From assembly GCF_005239225.2 (NCBI RefSeq), contig NC_133295.1, positions 62,001-126,000 on the forward strand: a DNA stretch of 64,000 nt, given 5' to 3'. Positions within the stretch are counted from its first letter, which is position 1, and the number at the start of each line of letters is the position of its first letter. The position numbers were made by a program, and so were the translations under genes. This document shows positions 36,152-48,960 of the stretch, in pieces. The notes under the pieces are model-generated. The model was not told the origin of the DNA, did no database searches, and saw only the letters and a program-made list of their open reading frames with translations. Source of the stretch: Populus alba (Eukaryota > Streptophyta > Magnoliopsida > Malpighiales > Salicaceae).

Positions 36152-36164
36152 TGGTATTAGAGCC
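36152..36164 (+). other. Primer-binding-site-like sequence
   Basis: tggtattagagcc differs by one base from the usual tggtatcagagcc, complementary to the 3' end of initiator methionine tRNA. It sits immediately before gag-like sequence. Confidence 0.6.
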
Positions 36165-38030
36165 CTAATATGGATTCAAGATATGAAATAGAAATTTGAC
36201 AATTGTTAAATTGATCAAAGATGCTTTGCACGAGAAAAGGTGTAGCGAACAACCCCTCTCAAACATGGGGATAAATTAAATATACCAATTTTGATGATAG
36301 ACAAAGGGAAAACTCTTTAGAGGATTTAACCTCTCATGTATCATTAGTACCACGTCAGTCTAGATGGGGGGAGTTGTCAAGATTTTGAAGTAGTTCTAAT
36401 TCAAGATAGGTCAGTGTATCACAACCTGTTGGATATGGTTATCTGGGACAAAGTGATATACCCTCATCACTGATGATAACACCTTCAGAAGCCTTTACCC
36501 CTCCTACTAATCCAGTATATATAGATCAGATTATGAGAGCAGTGATTGAGGCAATGCCTAGTGCACCAGCCCTAGTAGCTTTAGTAGCTCGATCAATACA
36601 GGTAACACTTATAGTTACAAGAACAGTTGATAATGTAGTTTTATTGGTACAAGTGGTAAAGAGTATGAGGGATCTAAGGTGTGAGCTCTTTTTAAGGGAT
36701 TTAAACGTTGAAGTAGTGGGAAAATGACTTTGTCAAGTTGAGGATACAGTGCATCCAATCTAGTTAGTACAGGATCTATGAGTGAGCTGTGTTACTTATC
36801 AGTTATCAAGCATAGCGCAATCATGATGGGATACCATACAATCAAGGAGGCCTACAAGGTCTAGACATGGTCGAACATTAAAGGGCAATTAAAAAATTAA
36901 CTATATTCACTATACCACTAGAAAGTGAAGGAGCAAGAGTTCCTAGCTTTGGAATAGGGGATATGTTAGTTCTAGACTATAAAAGGAGGTTTCATGACCT
37001 CTCTATATTTGCTTCACATTATTGTCTTATTGAGTGCATTATGATTGATAAGTTGCGAGATGGGGTGCAATAGGAGTGAAAACAAATTTTGATTACTTAT
37101 AAGTTTAAGATAACCAAAGAGTTTATTAGGGCGATAAAGGCTTGTATAAATAAGGGCCAATAAATCCATTTAGTATTGGGTAAACTCTACTACAACTTAG
37201 AGTTTGATTTGTGTTTAAGACAAAGTACTAGAAGCACAGTAAGAGGGTGTTGAAGTGGAAATGGTGAAGAATAAGATGAAGTTTGGAGTCGAAACTCCAT
37301 TTTAAATTCTAGAGGATTGAGTGATTATAATGGGAAGGTGCATGTATTTGCTATAAGATAGGATACTAAAGAAAAAAGTATTAAAAAACCCCTATTAATT
37401 CAGGTTTGTTGTGCACCCTAGGAGTACTAAGATGTACAAAAACTTGGAGGAATTCTATTGGTGGCCAAATATGAAGAGAGAAATAACAAAGTATGTGACT
37501 AAATATAATGTATATTAACATGTAAAAGAAGAACATCAAAAGCCAGCAAGGCCACTATAGTCATTATTAATACCCGAATGGAAGTGGAAGGATATAATTA
37601 TAGACTTCGTTTCTGAGTTGCCTAAAGGAAAGAGAGGCAATGATGTTATCCGGGTGATAATAGATAAACTTATGAAATCTGCTCTTTTTTGGCCTATGAA
37701 GATGACAAATTCGATCAATAAATTGGCAAAATTATATGTAAACAAAATGGTGTGGCTACATGGGGTATCAATGCTGATAGTGTCAGATCGAGACCCTATA
37801 TTCATGTCTTGATTGTGGCCTAGTATTCAACGTGCTTTAGGGAAGAGATTGAATCATAGGATGACTTTTTATCTTTAAACTGATGGATAGTTAAAAAGAA
37901 CAATTCAGACTTTAGAAGACTTTTTAAGAGTCTGCATATTAGAATTTAGGGGAAACTGGGAAGATCTTCTATCGCTGGTGGAGTTTACTTATAATGATAG
38001 TTACTAGGCTACTATAAGAGAGAAATTACG
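36165..38030 (+). mobile_element. Decayed Ty3/gypsy retrotransposon A (gag and integrase pieces)
   Basis: A gag-like part at 36200-37170 includes VLDYKRRFHDLSIFASHY (about 36975-37030), recalling the gypsy gag phrase in which a tyrosine-rich helix precedes LS.FAP. It then jumps to integrase at about 37400: VHPGSTKMYKNLEEFYWWPNM (37410-37475), HQKPARP, KDIIIDFVSELPKG (37589-37632), VSDRDPIFMS (37781-37812) and ALGKRLNHRMTFYL with several in-frame stops. Protease, reverse transcriptase and RNase H are missing, so an internal deletion is likely. Confidence 0.75.
37400..38010 (+). pseudogene. Ty3/gypsy integrase remnant
   Basis: Zinc-finger-proximal phrase GST.MY..L...YWWPNMK, core phrases II.DFV..LPK and VSDRDP.F, and a TDG-like phrase are readable on the plus strand in a single register over long stretches. 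Stops replace several conserved residues, including the position after FMS and the glutamine of the TDGQ-like motif. Confidence 0.75.
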
Positions 38031-38640
38031 AGGAAAACCAAATAAATTCATCCTAAAAACATAAAAGAGAGATAGAATAAGTAATCAAAGTGTGTTATAA
38101 AGAGATTTGGACAAGAAAATTTGTTAAATTCGAGATCTAAACCCTTGAATATTTAGGTTAAGGGATTATTAGAGAGGAGGAAGATAAATGAGGATAAAAG
38201 TGTTTTTCCAAGCTTTCAACCTTTCTTTTTCTTTAAGTTGGGAGGTAAGAAACTTCTTTAAAACAATTAATTGATTAAGTTTTGTGTGTGGTGTTAAATT
38301 GAAAGTTGTAGGGTGTAGGGATGTTTGAAATTATATGTTAGGGTGTTAGATTATATGTTTTGATTATTGAATTATATGGAAAAACAATTTTGGGTAATGA
38401 CTTAATTTGAAGGAATTCAAGAAAAAATTGTTCTTTCTCTCAGACAAGGATTTTGACTAAATAAGAGAAAATGTTTGAATTATTTAATGGTATTGATAGA
38501 TTAATTGTGTAAAAAGTTGGAAAGCTTCATGGGTCAGAGGGTAGATGTCCTGATGAGTTATGGACAAAAATGTTGGGTACTTTTAGTTGGGATTACATGT
38601 TAGCTATACCTTGACCCTTGTGGTAATAAAACAATTAGAT
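38031..38640. other. Unassigned DNA between two gypsy elements
   Basis: A purine-rich, leader-like stretch; possibly the 3' part of element A or the LTR or leader of element B. No pair of LTRs was found. Confidence 0.3.
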
Positions 38641-39700
38641 GGCATGCAACACGTCCAAAAAACTGTTGGAGTTTCTTAATTCTCTAGATTATTCAAAGAT
38701 TAGTTTGTATGGGGAGGTTATTGAAACTATCAAACAAGATTGGAACCACTTAACTCTGATTCAAAAGGAGTCTTAAGGCTTGAGGGACCCAGCACAAGTG
38801 AAAAATATGTAAGATGGAGGAATTTAAGCTTGGCTACTACTCCTAGAGGGCCACTTTCTAAAGTTGAATTTTTACAAGTTATAAAAGGGTTAGTAAAAAG
38901 AAAAAAGGTTAGTAACGAGAACGAGCTTTGAGGGTAAGTAGAAAAGCTCTAATGATGATGGAAAGAGACTAAAGTAGAGCATTTTTAGACAAACAACTAC
39001 AATCCAGAGATGCAAGAATAACAATGTTAGAGCTACAACTGAGCAAGAAAAAGGATGTAATGGAAGAATCTGAGGAAAAAAAAAAAGGAAGACAGGGTTT
39101 GAACTGGATGCAAAGCAACTCTGAACTTAAAGTATTAAGATCTAACTTCAATGTTTGGCAAGAAGATGTTGAATACCATCAAGATAAATTCTTGCATGTT
39201 CAAGCTGAGCTAGATAAATTTCGGAAATAGAAAGGGTTGAACAAGAAATGTGTAATCATAGAAAGCCAGCTAGTCGAAGCATGAGAGGAAGTGATGGTTG
39301 AAAGAAAAAGGAAGAAAGTTGAGGTTGTTAAGGTTGATCTAGTGACTAAGAAAAATAAAATCAAGGTGTTGAGAGTGAAGCTTGACAAAAAACAAGAAAG
39401 GGTAAATCATTTAAGCAAGAATATAGAAGCATTAAAGAAGCATGAAAACTAGATCGACACTAACAACAATGCTTTAAAGTAAAGCAATATGTTGCTCATA
39501 GGAAGATGTCCAAGATAGATAAGCAAATGGATGAAGTTGCCAAACATGTTCAAATTTTTAGGGCCAATGCCTGAAGGGTAGGAAGGGACATCCTTCGCTA
39601 TCGGCAAAGCTTTGTTGAGATTGATGCTTTCCTATGAAAGATTGAAAATCGGGGCCTTGCTTTCCAACTGTTGGCAACATATATAGTTGAAGAGGAAGAT
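38641..39700 (+). pseudogene. ORF1 of the TAT/Ogre-type element (coiled-coil part)
   Basis: It starts with MACNTSKKLLEFLNSLDYSK (38641 onward) and continues, in shifting frames, into K/E-rich heptad-like sequence such as LELQLSKKKDVMEESEEKKK and a helix ending in QAELDKFRK (39024-39230). The composition suggests a coiled coil. Ogre-like elements carry such an ORF of unknown role upstream of gag. Broken by several stops. Confidence 0.55.
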
Positions 39701-40083
39701 TGTTATTTTATTTATTTTTATTTTATTCTCTTTTACATTGAAAAAGTGATGAACTAGTTAATATTATCAATAAAAAAGGCTTTAACCCATCTTTCATGTA
39801 AAATATATCTCTTAAAAAGCATGGTTTAAGTTTACCAAAGAAAAAACTTGAACAAAGTCACTCCTGACAAGAAATGTGACAAAAGAATCCATGTCCATTA
39901 TGCAAGCAAAGTGGTGGGCATCAATCGTTCTTAGGAAACTCGAATCCATATCACATAAATATTGGCATATGCATCACAATCATGCATTTTAATCACACAT
40001 TCACTTATAATTTGCCATGTGCATTACATATTATGAAACATAAGTCCCTCATCTAAAGTCTACTACAACCAATTAAGATCAAG

Positions 40084-41000
40084 AATGGAGAACAAGGAGA
40101 AAGCTCACTTAAAATCACATTACTTGAATAAGTTGGAATTCATAAAAAATGAAGTTGCTCGGATGACCAATCTACTTGAATAGCTTTTAAGAGCCAATAA
40201 TAGAGAGGGAATGTTTGCATAACCACTTTTGGGAGCACTAATAACTTATATCCCACAAACATCTCAGAACTTGGAAGCAAATTCAATGACCAAGTAGCAC
40301 TTTGTTCTCGTCACCCTTATCTAGCCAACTCAAACTCCAGTCATTGTTGATTTAATAACTGATCAGAGATCAACTAGCCCTGTAAACCATGACAACTAGT
40401 CTATTATAAAAGAGAGATTAAGAGTTGTTGAAAGGAATGATAGATTTAACCCTGTCCGAGCAATTGAAATATATTTAGTACCAAACATTGTGGTGCCAAA
40501 AGATTTTAGAGTGCCAGACTTTATCAAATACACTAGACTAAAGTGCCTAAACACCCATCTTCGATCATACTACAATACGATGGCTGAAGTAATTCATAAT
40601 AATAAAATATTGATCTACTTCATTCTTGACAGTCTCTAGGATCCATCCTGAACTGGTATACGAGGCTAAGCAATGCTAAGATTAAGAATTGGAAAGATTT
40701 CACTAAACACAATGTTAATTCGAATTTGTGACCTAATCATGTTGCAGGTATGGTGGAGTGGGTATGATAGAAGTCAAGGGTAAATACAAGGTGTTGAGGA
40801 TATCTATGAAGAAGTTGTATGACATATTGGTATAGTCGGGATTTCTAAAAATGAATGTAAGTATCACATGGAGAAAGGTGATTATTGCCAGTTATATGAA
40901 AGAGAGGGACATTGTATCGAGAATTGCATTGAGTTTCATCAAAGGGTTGCCATAACGTTAACCATTGAGGAGTTGGGGTTAAGGATATGGAAAGTAGTCA
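40084..41000 (+). pseudogene. TAT/Ogre-type gag remnant
   Basis: A long readable register contains RFNPVRAIEIYLVPNIVVPK and FRVPDFIKYTRLKCLNTHLR (40440-40560), the typical gag phrase VPDF.KY.GTKCP..HLR, and IYFILDSL. A zinc-knuckle-like segment (CQLYEREGHCIENCIEFH) follows at 40891-40944, with the cysteine/histidine spacing mostly kept. Confidence 0.7.
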
Positions 41001-41589
41001 CAAGGTGAGGATGCTGTAAAGTCAGGAGAAACAATCAGAAGTGTGTAAAGTCTAACCAATAATTAATAGGCTTCCCTAGCTTATCATGACTAAACCTTCT
41101 TACGCTAACAAAAAAAGATCATAACGCGATGCCTTACAATTACCTCCAACATTAAAAAAAAAAAATTATTCCTTTGTTCCAAATTGAGATCAATGGTTTG
41201 ATCCAGAGTGGTCATTGCTTCATGCCGGAAGAGCTAAGGAAATTTAAAGGCAAGGAAATGGTAGATCTTGACAAAGAACTTTAGGCTTATAAACCTACGA
41301 CCGAATAAGAGTCGAATAAATTCTTAAAGTGTATAAAGCATAGTGAATACTATATAGTAGATCGACTAAATAAAACCCTAGACATGATCTCATTTATGTC
41401 CTTGATACTTAGCTTTATGCCCCATAAAAATGCTTTGTAAAAGGTGTTGAATGAGGCTTATGTGCCTCAAGACATTGTGCAGAAAACCATGGAACATCTG
41501 GTAGGGAGAATCCATGCAACCAATTACCTGTATTTCACGGAAGATGAGCTAGATGATGAGGGAACTACACATAACAAGCTCGTGTATAT

Positions 41590-42250
41590 AACCATTAGAT
41601 GCAAATATTGCCTAATAAAAAAATGCTCATTAACAATGGCTTAGCTCTTAATGTGCTGCCAAAAAATATGCTGAAAGATATGTCTATAGATGAATCACAT
41701 ATAAAGCCTAATACCATGATGACAAAGTATATAAGAGCTCACCTAGATAGATAATTGGGACTCTGGAAATGGAACTATATGTAAAGCCATAAATGTTGTT
41801 GGTGACGCTACAAGTTATGGATAGTCACCTTTCTTGTAGCATATTGTTAAAAAGGTCATGGATTCATACAATTGGGGCAGTAACTTCGTCATTGTACCAA
41901 CGCTTGAAGTACATCATGAACATGATGTTAGTGAATGTCAAGGCTAAAGAAACAGTGTATACAGTAAGCAACATGGTTGTACCTATCATTGAGGCAGAAG
42001 ATTACAAAGACGGGAACATCCATGCTTTAAAAATTATGAACACTGATTAGGTTCCTGAGAACACGATGTTGAGAAGGCCAAAGATCTCAGAAACAACAAG
42101 AATGGTAGTTAAATGCTTCTTAGAACGTGGGGTTTCATTTCAATATAACCCTAACACTAGAATGCCAAGAAAGGTCAATTTAATAAAGATAAAGTGTGCT
42201 GATCAAATATTAGAGCTTGGGTATAAGCTTAAAAAAGAAGACTATTGATG
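41590..42250 (+). pseudogene. TAT/Ogre-type protease and linker remnant
   Basis: NNGLALNVLPKNMLKDM (41631-41680) corresponds to the DNG-type protease active-site region of this group, with the catalytic aspartate now asparagine. The following frames (41793-42248) hold IHTIGAVTSSLYQRLKYI, VVPIIEAEDYKDGNIHALKI and RRPKISETTRMVVKCFLERG, phrases I associate with the same group's protease-RT linker. Confidence 0.6.
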
Positions 42251-43084
42251 GGCTGCTGGTGAGAGGAGAAAGAATTGGATGGCCAAGATTAAAGGAAGAG
42301 AGCTTGAAGAAGAAGATTTGGCCATCCTGCCAATCAAGTTTTCATTTCCAAAGGTCGCATATGTGATGAACCTAACAAAGGAATAGAAAGCCTTGGTAAA
42401 AAAACCTCACTACAATAAACATAAATACCTTGCAGGAAGATAAGGTCAAAGGAGATGATGAAAATATAGAGCCTGGAAAGGAAGATGAAGTGTTGCCACA
42501 ACTAACTGTCCATACTCTCGAAGAAGTCTCTACCAAAACCTTCGTGTGAAAGCAAGCAAAAGACAAGAAGTTTCAAAACTGGGTGACCCAGGAAGCTCTA
42601 TTAGTGTTTAAAATATAAACCAATATTCTTGTCTTAATATGCTTTTATCAATACTTTGGTTTGCGTTTTCTTTCTAGTTAACAATCAAGGCTCAAGATTT
42701 CAATTAGGTCTTTGTTTTTTTTTTAGCCCACCTTTTTTATATAAATGATGAGATCATGCATTTTTCAAAATTATCTCTTTATATTACTTGTGCATTTACA
42801 CATAACACTTTTTTGCTTTCAAGAATCCTAAAGTGGATCTTCTACAACATCACATACACTTAGCACTAAGAATGAATGGCCAACTTATAACAAATATGTG
42901 GTAGCTATGGAAGAAAAAGAATGGGATGAAAACAATATCAGAAAATTCATAAATTTAATAAAATAACATAAACAAGCCTAAAAACTTGCTACAGAAGAAC
43001 TTGAAACCATAAACATGGGTGATGATCAATTTAAGAAGCATTTGAAAATAGAAGCCTTGATTACTCTTGAACAAAGAGAGGAAA

Positions 43085-43880
43085 TGATTGCTCTGCTATA
43101 AGAATATATAAATGTTTTTGTCTAGTCTAATGAGGATATGCTTGGTTTGGATACAACTATCATAGTACACAAGATACTGCTTGTAGAAGGTTACAAATCG
43201 ATCAAACAAAAGTTAAGAAGAACCCATCCATATGCTCTAATCAAATCCAAGTTAAAAATTGAGAAGTAATGGAGTGTTGGCTTTTTAGAAGTAGTTAATA
43301 TCCACAATAGGTATTTAACATAGTTGTTGTACAGGGAAAAAAAAAAAGAAAAAAAAAAAGGGAACATTCTACTAGTCCCAGGATGACTTTTCTTTTCCAC
43401 ATACAGTTCCATGTATTCCTTCATGGATGACTTCTCAAAATACAACCAGATAAAAATGAGTCTAGAAGATAAATAGAAAACAACCTTTGTCATGCCTTAG
43501 GGAACATTCTGCTACAAAGTTATGCCATTTGAGTTGAAAAATGTAGAGGCCACCTATTAAAAGGCCATGGTAACTCTATTTCATGATATGATGCATAAAG
43601 AAATTAAGATGTATGTGGATGATGTGATTTTCAAGTCTAAGAAAGAAGACAATCATGTCCAAGTTTTAAGAGAAAGTTATTTGAGAGATTGAGAAAGTAC
43701 AAGCTAAGGCTCAACCCTACAAAATGTTCATTTGGAGTTAAGTTTGGTAAGCTATTAAGATTCATCATGAGTGACAAAGGGATAAAGATGGACTTGATAA
43801 GGTGAAGACCATCCAATATATGTCATCTTCTAAGATAGAAAATGAGGTGAGAGGATTCTTAGAGAGGTTGAGCTATATTG
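43085..43880 (+). pseudogene. TAT/Ogre-type reverse transcriptase remnant
   Basis: Readable phrases include DMLGLDTTI (43136 onward), FMDDFSKYNQIKM (43421-43460), KTTFVMP, FCYKVMPFELKNVEATY, and the active-site motif MYVDDVIFKSK (43610-43640), followed by LRLNPTKCSFGVKFGKLL. Frameshifts, a poly-A insertion near 43335 and stops disrupt the frame. Confidence 0.8.
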
Positions 43881-44029
43881 CCCAATTCATATCACAACTA
43901 ACAACAACATATGAGCCTATCTTCCAGCTACTAAGGAAAAAAATCCCATAAATTGGAATGAGGAGTGTGAAGAAGCTTTTAATAAAATCAAGAAGTATTT
44001 ATAGAGTCTACCTCTGTTTGTTCCTACTA

Positions 44030-44900
44030 TATCAGGAAGGCCTTTGATACTATATCTGATAGTGATTGAAGTAGTTATGGGATGTGTACTAGGTCAACAT
44101 GATGAAACTGCAAGGAAAGAAAAAGCCATTTATTACCTAAGTAAGAAGTTCATAGAATGCAAATCTAAATACATAGTGATAGAAAAGCTATGATGTGCGC
44201 TGATGTAGGCGGCAAAAAGATTATAGTATTAGATGTTGTATCATACTACATGGTTGATTTTAAAGGTGGATCCCTTAAGGTATATCTACGACAAGCTATT
44301 TATCAAGTCAAATTGTAAAATGCCAAGTTCTATTAGTAAAATACGACATAGTATATATGAAGAGAAAAGTCATGAAAGGAAGCACAATTGTTCACCTTAT
44401 AACTGACAATACCGTTGAAGATTATGAGCTATTGGATTTTGATTTTCCCGATGAAAATGTATTGTTAATAGAGGATGAAGATTAGAAGACAGATTGGTGG
44501 ACCATGTATTTTGACGAGGCAGTAAATGTATATGGTAATGGGGCTAATGTAGAAATAATCTCTAATAAAAAGTAGTACCTAGTTTCAGTTAAGCTACAAT
44601 TTGAATGCACCAACAACATAGCTGAATATGAGGCTTGTATCCTCATTTTAGAAGTTGCATTAGAGTTGAAGATCAGAATGATAGAAAAGTTGTATATGGT
44701 GACTCAATATTGATTATCTATTAAGTGAAAGGAAAATGACAAACCAAGAAAGAAAAGTTGAGCCTACTAAGAATATCTATCCAAGCTAGTAGAAGAGTTT
44801 GAAGAGATAGAGTTCACCCATCTAGAAGAGAAGAGAACCATTTTGTTGATACCTTTACCACGTTGGTTGTCATGGCTATAATTGACTTTGGGCATAAGGT
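44030..44900 (+). pseudogene. TAT/Ogre-type RNase H remnant
   Basis: TILYLIVIEVVMGCVLGQHD with KEKAIYYLSKKF and IECKSKYIVIEKL (44045-44190) mark the first RNase H domain. A second RNase H-like stretch (a WTMYFDEAVNVYGNGANV register from 44495) matches the extra archaeal-type RNase H known in TAT elements. Broken frames. Confidence 0.6.
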
Positions 44901-44974
44901 ATAGCCGGTACACATTGTGTTTAATTGAAAGAGATATAGATGGAAACCCTTAGTACTATGATATCAAAACTTTC

Positions 44975-45580
44975 ATGCAAAACCAGAAATATCTTATGGG
45001 AGCCTCTAAGACAGATAAGACAACCTTGAGAAGATTGGCTATGGATTTCTACTTAGACAGGGAAGTCTTGTATAAACGATCATTCGATAGAACCTTGCTA
45101 AGATGTTTGAATGGGGTTGATGCTAGAAATGTATTGCAAGAAGTCCATGAAAGTATTTGCTCAACTCATACTAGTGGGCATATGATAGCTAGGAAAATAC
45201 AAAGTGTTGGTTATTTTTTTATCACATTAAAGAAATACTGCATTGACTATGTTAGGAAATGTCATAAGTGTCAAATGTATAGTGATAAGATAAAGGCACA
45301 TTCAGCTTCTCTATTTAATCTATCATCTACATGGTCATTTGCAATATGGGGAATTAATGTAATTGGGCCTCTTAGCCCAAAAGCTAGCAGTAGGCATAAA
45401 TTCATCCTCATGGCTATCAACTACATCACAAAATAGGTAGAAGCCAATTCATATACTTATGTAACACAAAAGGTGGTGAAAAGGTTGATAGAAAAGGACT
45501 TGATCTACCGATGCAGTCCACCAAAAAAGATAGTGATAAAAAATGCATAGAATTTTAACGGTAAAATAATAGTGGAGCTT
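44975..45580 (+). pseudogene. TAT/Ogre-type integrase remnant, truncated
   Basis: The longest surviving frame of this element (44975-45436, 153 codons). It carries the HHCC zinc-binding region (HESICSTHTSGHM, then CIDYVRKCHKCQM) and the start of the catalytic core (WGINVIGPLSPKASSRHKFI with the first acidic position changed to asparagine). A stop follows TK; the register continues to about 45580 and is then cut off by other DNA. The remaining catalytic residues are missing. Confidence 0.75.
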
Positions 45581-45649
45581 TGTACCAAATAGAAAATCAA
45601 GCATTTCAATTCAAAAGGAAAAGATTTTTTTTTTCTCATTGCCATTTAC

Positions 45650-45843
45650 TAGACAAAAAAAAAAAAAGAACCCTAGTATCATAATACTCCATCATCAAAT
45701 CTAGGAGCCTTACCCACACTACAATCTTATATATTATATCTTCATTAAGATCAACATTTGGATGTCATTGTCGCACTATAACCTTAAAGTTTGGATGGCA
45801 TTTTCTTCATTCCTTATTTTCTTCATTGAGATAATGGTTCGCC
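45650..45843 (-). pseudogene. LINE ORF1 (DUF4283) remnant, downstream part
   Basis: The minus-strand translation gives ANHYLNE next to the CACTA junction and, 30 residues on, YKIVVWVRLLDL followed by EYYDT (45675-45730), which corresponds to the KIVVWVRFPDLP.EYYD phrase of plant DUF4283 LINE ORF1 proteins. It continues the frame that stops at the right end of the CACTA element (49538 and beyond). It fades into a poly-A/T region near 45650. Confidence 0.65.
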
Positions 45844-46742
45844 CTCTATTAGAAAATTTATAAATACAAACATAAACACTCATGAAAGTTTTCTATCAGT
45901 AGATTGTGGTGAATTTTTCCTACTAAATATGCCTCATGAAGATCTATTGGTAAAAACTTATGGAAATATTATTTTGGTATATACTGAGAGAATTACAGTG
46001 GGAAAAGAAGGAATAAAGATGGCATGTGGTTTTTACAGACAGAATTACCAATGGATTTAATCCATCAATTAAATTTATCAGTAAATCTATATGTAATATT
46101 TAATTAATGACATCCCTTATTTCTTCTTCCTCCTCCATTTTTCTCTATAACAAATTTTATCACAAATCAACCTTCTTCTACAAATCTAGCCACCCCAACA
46201 CTTAGTTTGTCAGTATCCCTGTTCAGATTAAAATTTTATTGAGGATCCCCCGGCCACTTCAAGTAATTAAAACAATCTATTTTTATTTGAACTCAATTTT
46301 AAAATGTTAAATTTTATTGCATATTTTTGTATTATATGTATTTTGTTTGGGAGTTTACTTGTTTTATAACTCTTTCCCATAGAAATTTGTTATTTGAATG
46401 TATGATTTGGACATGTTAAGGTTTGTTTGAGATTTTATAAAATTTTATTTGTTTATAAATTGATGAAATTTATTTTGAATTTTTTTATTTAGGTTTTTTA
46501 TGATGAAATAAATAATGTTTTATTTAATGGCTCTATTTTATATTTTGTCAATTTTTATTGTTCAATTGAAATTTTCAGTAAATGTAAAGAAATTTGAATT
46601 TATGTAGATAATTGATAATGAACTAGTTGTATTATTAAAATAGTTTAAATAATTTGGATTACACCAATGTTAAATTTATATAGTTTACGTAATTAATTAA
46701 TAAATATTGTCATCAATATTCTATATTGATTTGATATAAGTA

Positions 46743-48245
46743 ATGGATGATCGTTCATAGATGTATCGAGATTCACCCGAAGGGTTGTGTAGGATGGATT
46801 ATTGTAATGGGATTTAGGGTATTATTAATTATGCACTATCTAATCCAAGAAATATTACTGGAAATAGTATTAGATGTCTATAAAAAGGTGTGACAATAAA
46901 AAGTTTTTTGATCCAGATATCGTAATGATGCATCTTCTACAACAAGGGTTCATGAAGAGGAACTTGTGTTGGTTTGCACACGGAGAACCATATGTTCCTT
47001 ATAAGACCACATTATAAAGGATGATTAGGTTAACTTCTAATTTTAGCAAAGTGCATGGAGTTGTAGATGACAATAGTAATCCTTATAGGAATGTAGTTAT
47101 AGATCCAATAGGAATGAATCAGAATTATGTCAGTTAATGTTCAATCATAGATGAAGAAACTAATGCAAACATAAGTAGGTTTTTTAATCTTTTAAAAGAC
47201 TTCAATGAACCATTATAAGATGAATGCACAAATCATAGTAAATTATTGGTCATTGCACAACTGTTCACCATCAAATCAAATCATGGGCTGAGTGAGGTTG
47301 GTTGCAATAAAATTATTGAAAGAACGAGAAGTATTTTATCTGAATGGAATAAGTTGAAAGAGAAATTTTAATGAAACCCCTTGGCCTAGGATACCATAAA
47401 ATTGATATATGTCCAAACTTCTGCATGTTGTACTATCTTGAAAATATAAAGTTGATCGAGTGCAAAACATGTGGGCATGCTTGTTATAAACATAGAACTA
47501 GTAGGGGAAGGCCTCATGTCACACTTAGAAAACTTAGATACTTCTCAATCACACTTAAACTGCAAATGTTATTCATGTCACTAAAGAGTGTTGAGCATAT
47601 GGCATTATTCATATAATGTGATGGATGGAGTGATGGTGCACCGTTTCAATGGTAAAGTTTGGAAACATTTTAATAGGGTGCATCCTTAGTTTTTAGTGGA
47701 ATCAAGGACTGTGCATCTTAGGTTATGTACAAGCGAATTCAATCCATTCAGGTTATTTTTCGCTCCTTGTTCTTATTAGACGGTGATACTTACAGTTTAC
47801 AACTTGCCATCAGGGATGTTTATGAGGTTGGATTTCATATTTTTATCTATGGTCACACCCAGTCCTAATACTCTGGGTTGGAATATAGAAGTTTGTCTTT
47901 ATTTGTTGATTGATGAGTTGAAGCAGTTGTGGTCATCCGGGGCTTTGACATATATATGATGTATCGAGAAAACATAATTTTCAGATGAAAAAAGCTTTAA
48001 TGTGGATTGTCAATGATTTTCCTGCATATGGAATCGTTTTTTGTTGGAGCACGCATGGAAAACTAACATGTACATACTTTATGGAAAATAATAAGGCCTT
48101 CAATTTAACAAATGGCGGTAAAACGTCTTCTTTTTTTTTATTGCCAACAGATCAAAAGCAAAGAAAGAATAAAAAGGATTTATTTGTTGGCAAACTTGAA
48201 ATGAATATTGCATCGCCGCTACTATTGGGTGCAGAGATATAGAAC
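46743..48245 (+). pseudogene. CACTA TnpD-like transposase remnant
   Basis: From MDDRSXMYRDSPEG (46743 onward) the family can be followed phrase by phrase: YALSNPRNITG, QNYVS and CSIIDEETNA (47130-47175), SKLLVIAQLFTIKSNHGLSE (47238-47298), MKPLGLGYHKIDICPNFC (47371-47424), LWSSG-like, then MWIVNDFPAYGIVFCWSTHG (48003-48060), and NNKAFNLTNGGKTSSF. Stops occur about every 30-80 codons and a deletion brings the frame to an end at 48242. Copy A at 23900-26110 is the same gene on the other strand. Confidence 0.8.
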
Positions 48246-48399
48246 CAGCGTATTCACGGTTCCATTACCACGCACACCGACAGCTCTCTTATGTTCATGT
48301 CGCATGCAAAGCGGACAGTAAGATTTTTTTTTAATTACATGTATTTTTTATATTCTTTTTTATAAATATATTTAACTAACAACAATTTTCTCTTACTGG

Positions 48400-48960
48400 T
48401 TGCGGTTCTTAGATGCGAGCTAAGCATGATGAAGTTTTCTGTGGAAACGCATGTGCTAAGTGATGACCACCAAAAAGGGTGCAACAAATTATAGATAGCC
48501 AAGCTCAGCACTTATGGTTTGTTGGTTTTCAATGTTTTCTTTTCTTAAGTTATTATTTTTTAAAATTTAAAGACTCTTTTTTTCAGGATATATATAACAC
48601 CTGGGGTTGAAGTAGAGATATGAGAATAATTTTTTGACCCATCCAAATCTCAATCCAAATTTGTGGTTAAAGGCAGAATCAAATGGTGGACCCGATAGAA
48701 ATCACATGTACGGCCTCTCTAACCATTGGATGCTTGCAATCGGTTCTAAGCACTTAAATTCTAAAGTTCGAGGTAATTTTAGACCAACAAGTTCAAACTC
48801 GGACAAACCATCTTGCTTCTAATTAGGAACAACTTAGTGTTGAGATGACCAAACTCTCCATCTATTGGTAATGGAGATAAGATCATAAATTGGGGGTACA
48901 TGTGCTCCTCCTTATATGGCCCACAGTCCCGGTGAAGACTTACCTCCTCCTTTAGCTCCT
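48400..48960 (+). pseudogene. CACTA second protein (Transposase_24 type) remnant
   Basis: Contains a VETHVLSDDHQKG-type stretch (48436-48480), LWLKAESNGGPDRNHMYGLSN (48651-48710) and a proline-rich tail (APPYMAHSPGEDLPPP, 48905-48955). The middle phrase is characteristic of plant Ptta/En-Spm proteins. An intron-like AT-rich stretch lies at 48310-48400. Stops present. Confidence 0.65.

Larger units (their letters stand above)
38641..45620 (+). mobile_element. Decayed TAT/Ogre-type Ty3/gypsy retrotransposon B
   Basis: Plus-strand protein pieces appear in the order of the TAT/Ogre group: an extra first ORF (38640-39700), gag (40084-41000), protease and linker (41590-42250), reverse transcriptase (43085-43880), RNase H (44030-44900) and integrase N-terminus (44975-45580). 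Extra ORF1 before gag and integrase after RNase H are typical of that group. Every domain contains stops or frameshifts. The integrase breaks off at about 45600, where LINE sequence on the opposite strand begins; the rest is not seen. LTRs were not identified. Confidence 0.75.

Noticed and set aside
36473..36727. An 84-codon plus-strand frame as a host gene
   Set aside because: It lies just after a primer-binding site and inside gag-like sequence of a gypsy element; no host family recognised.
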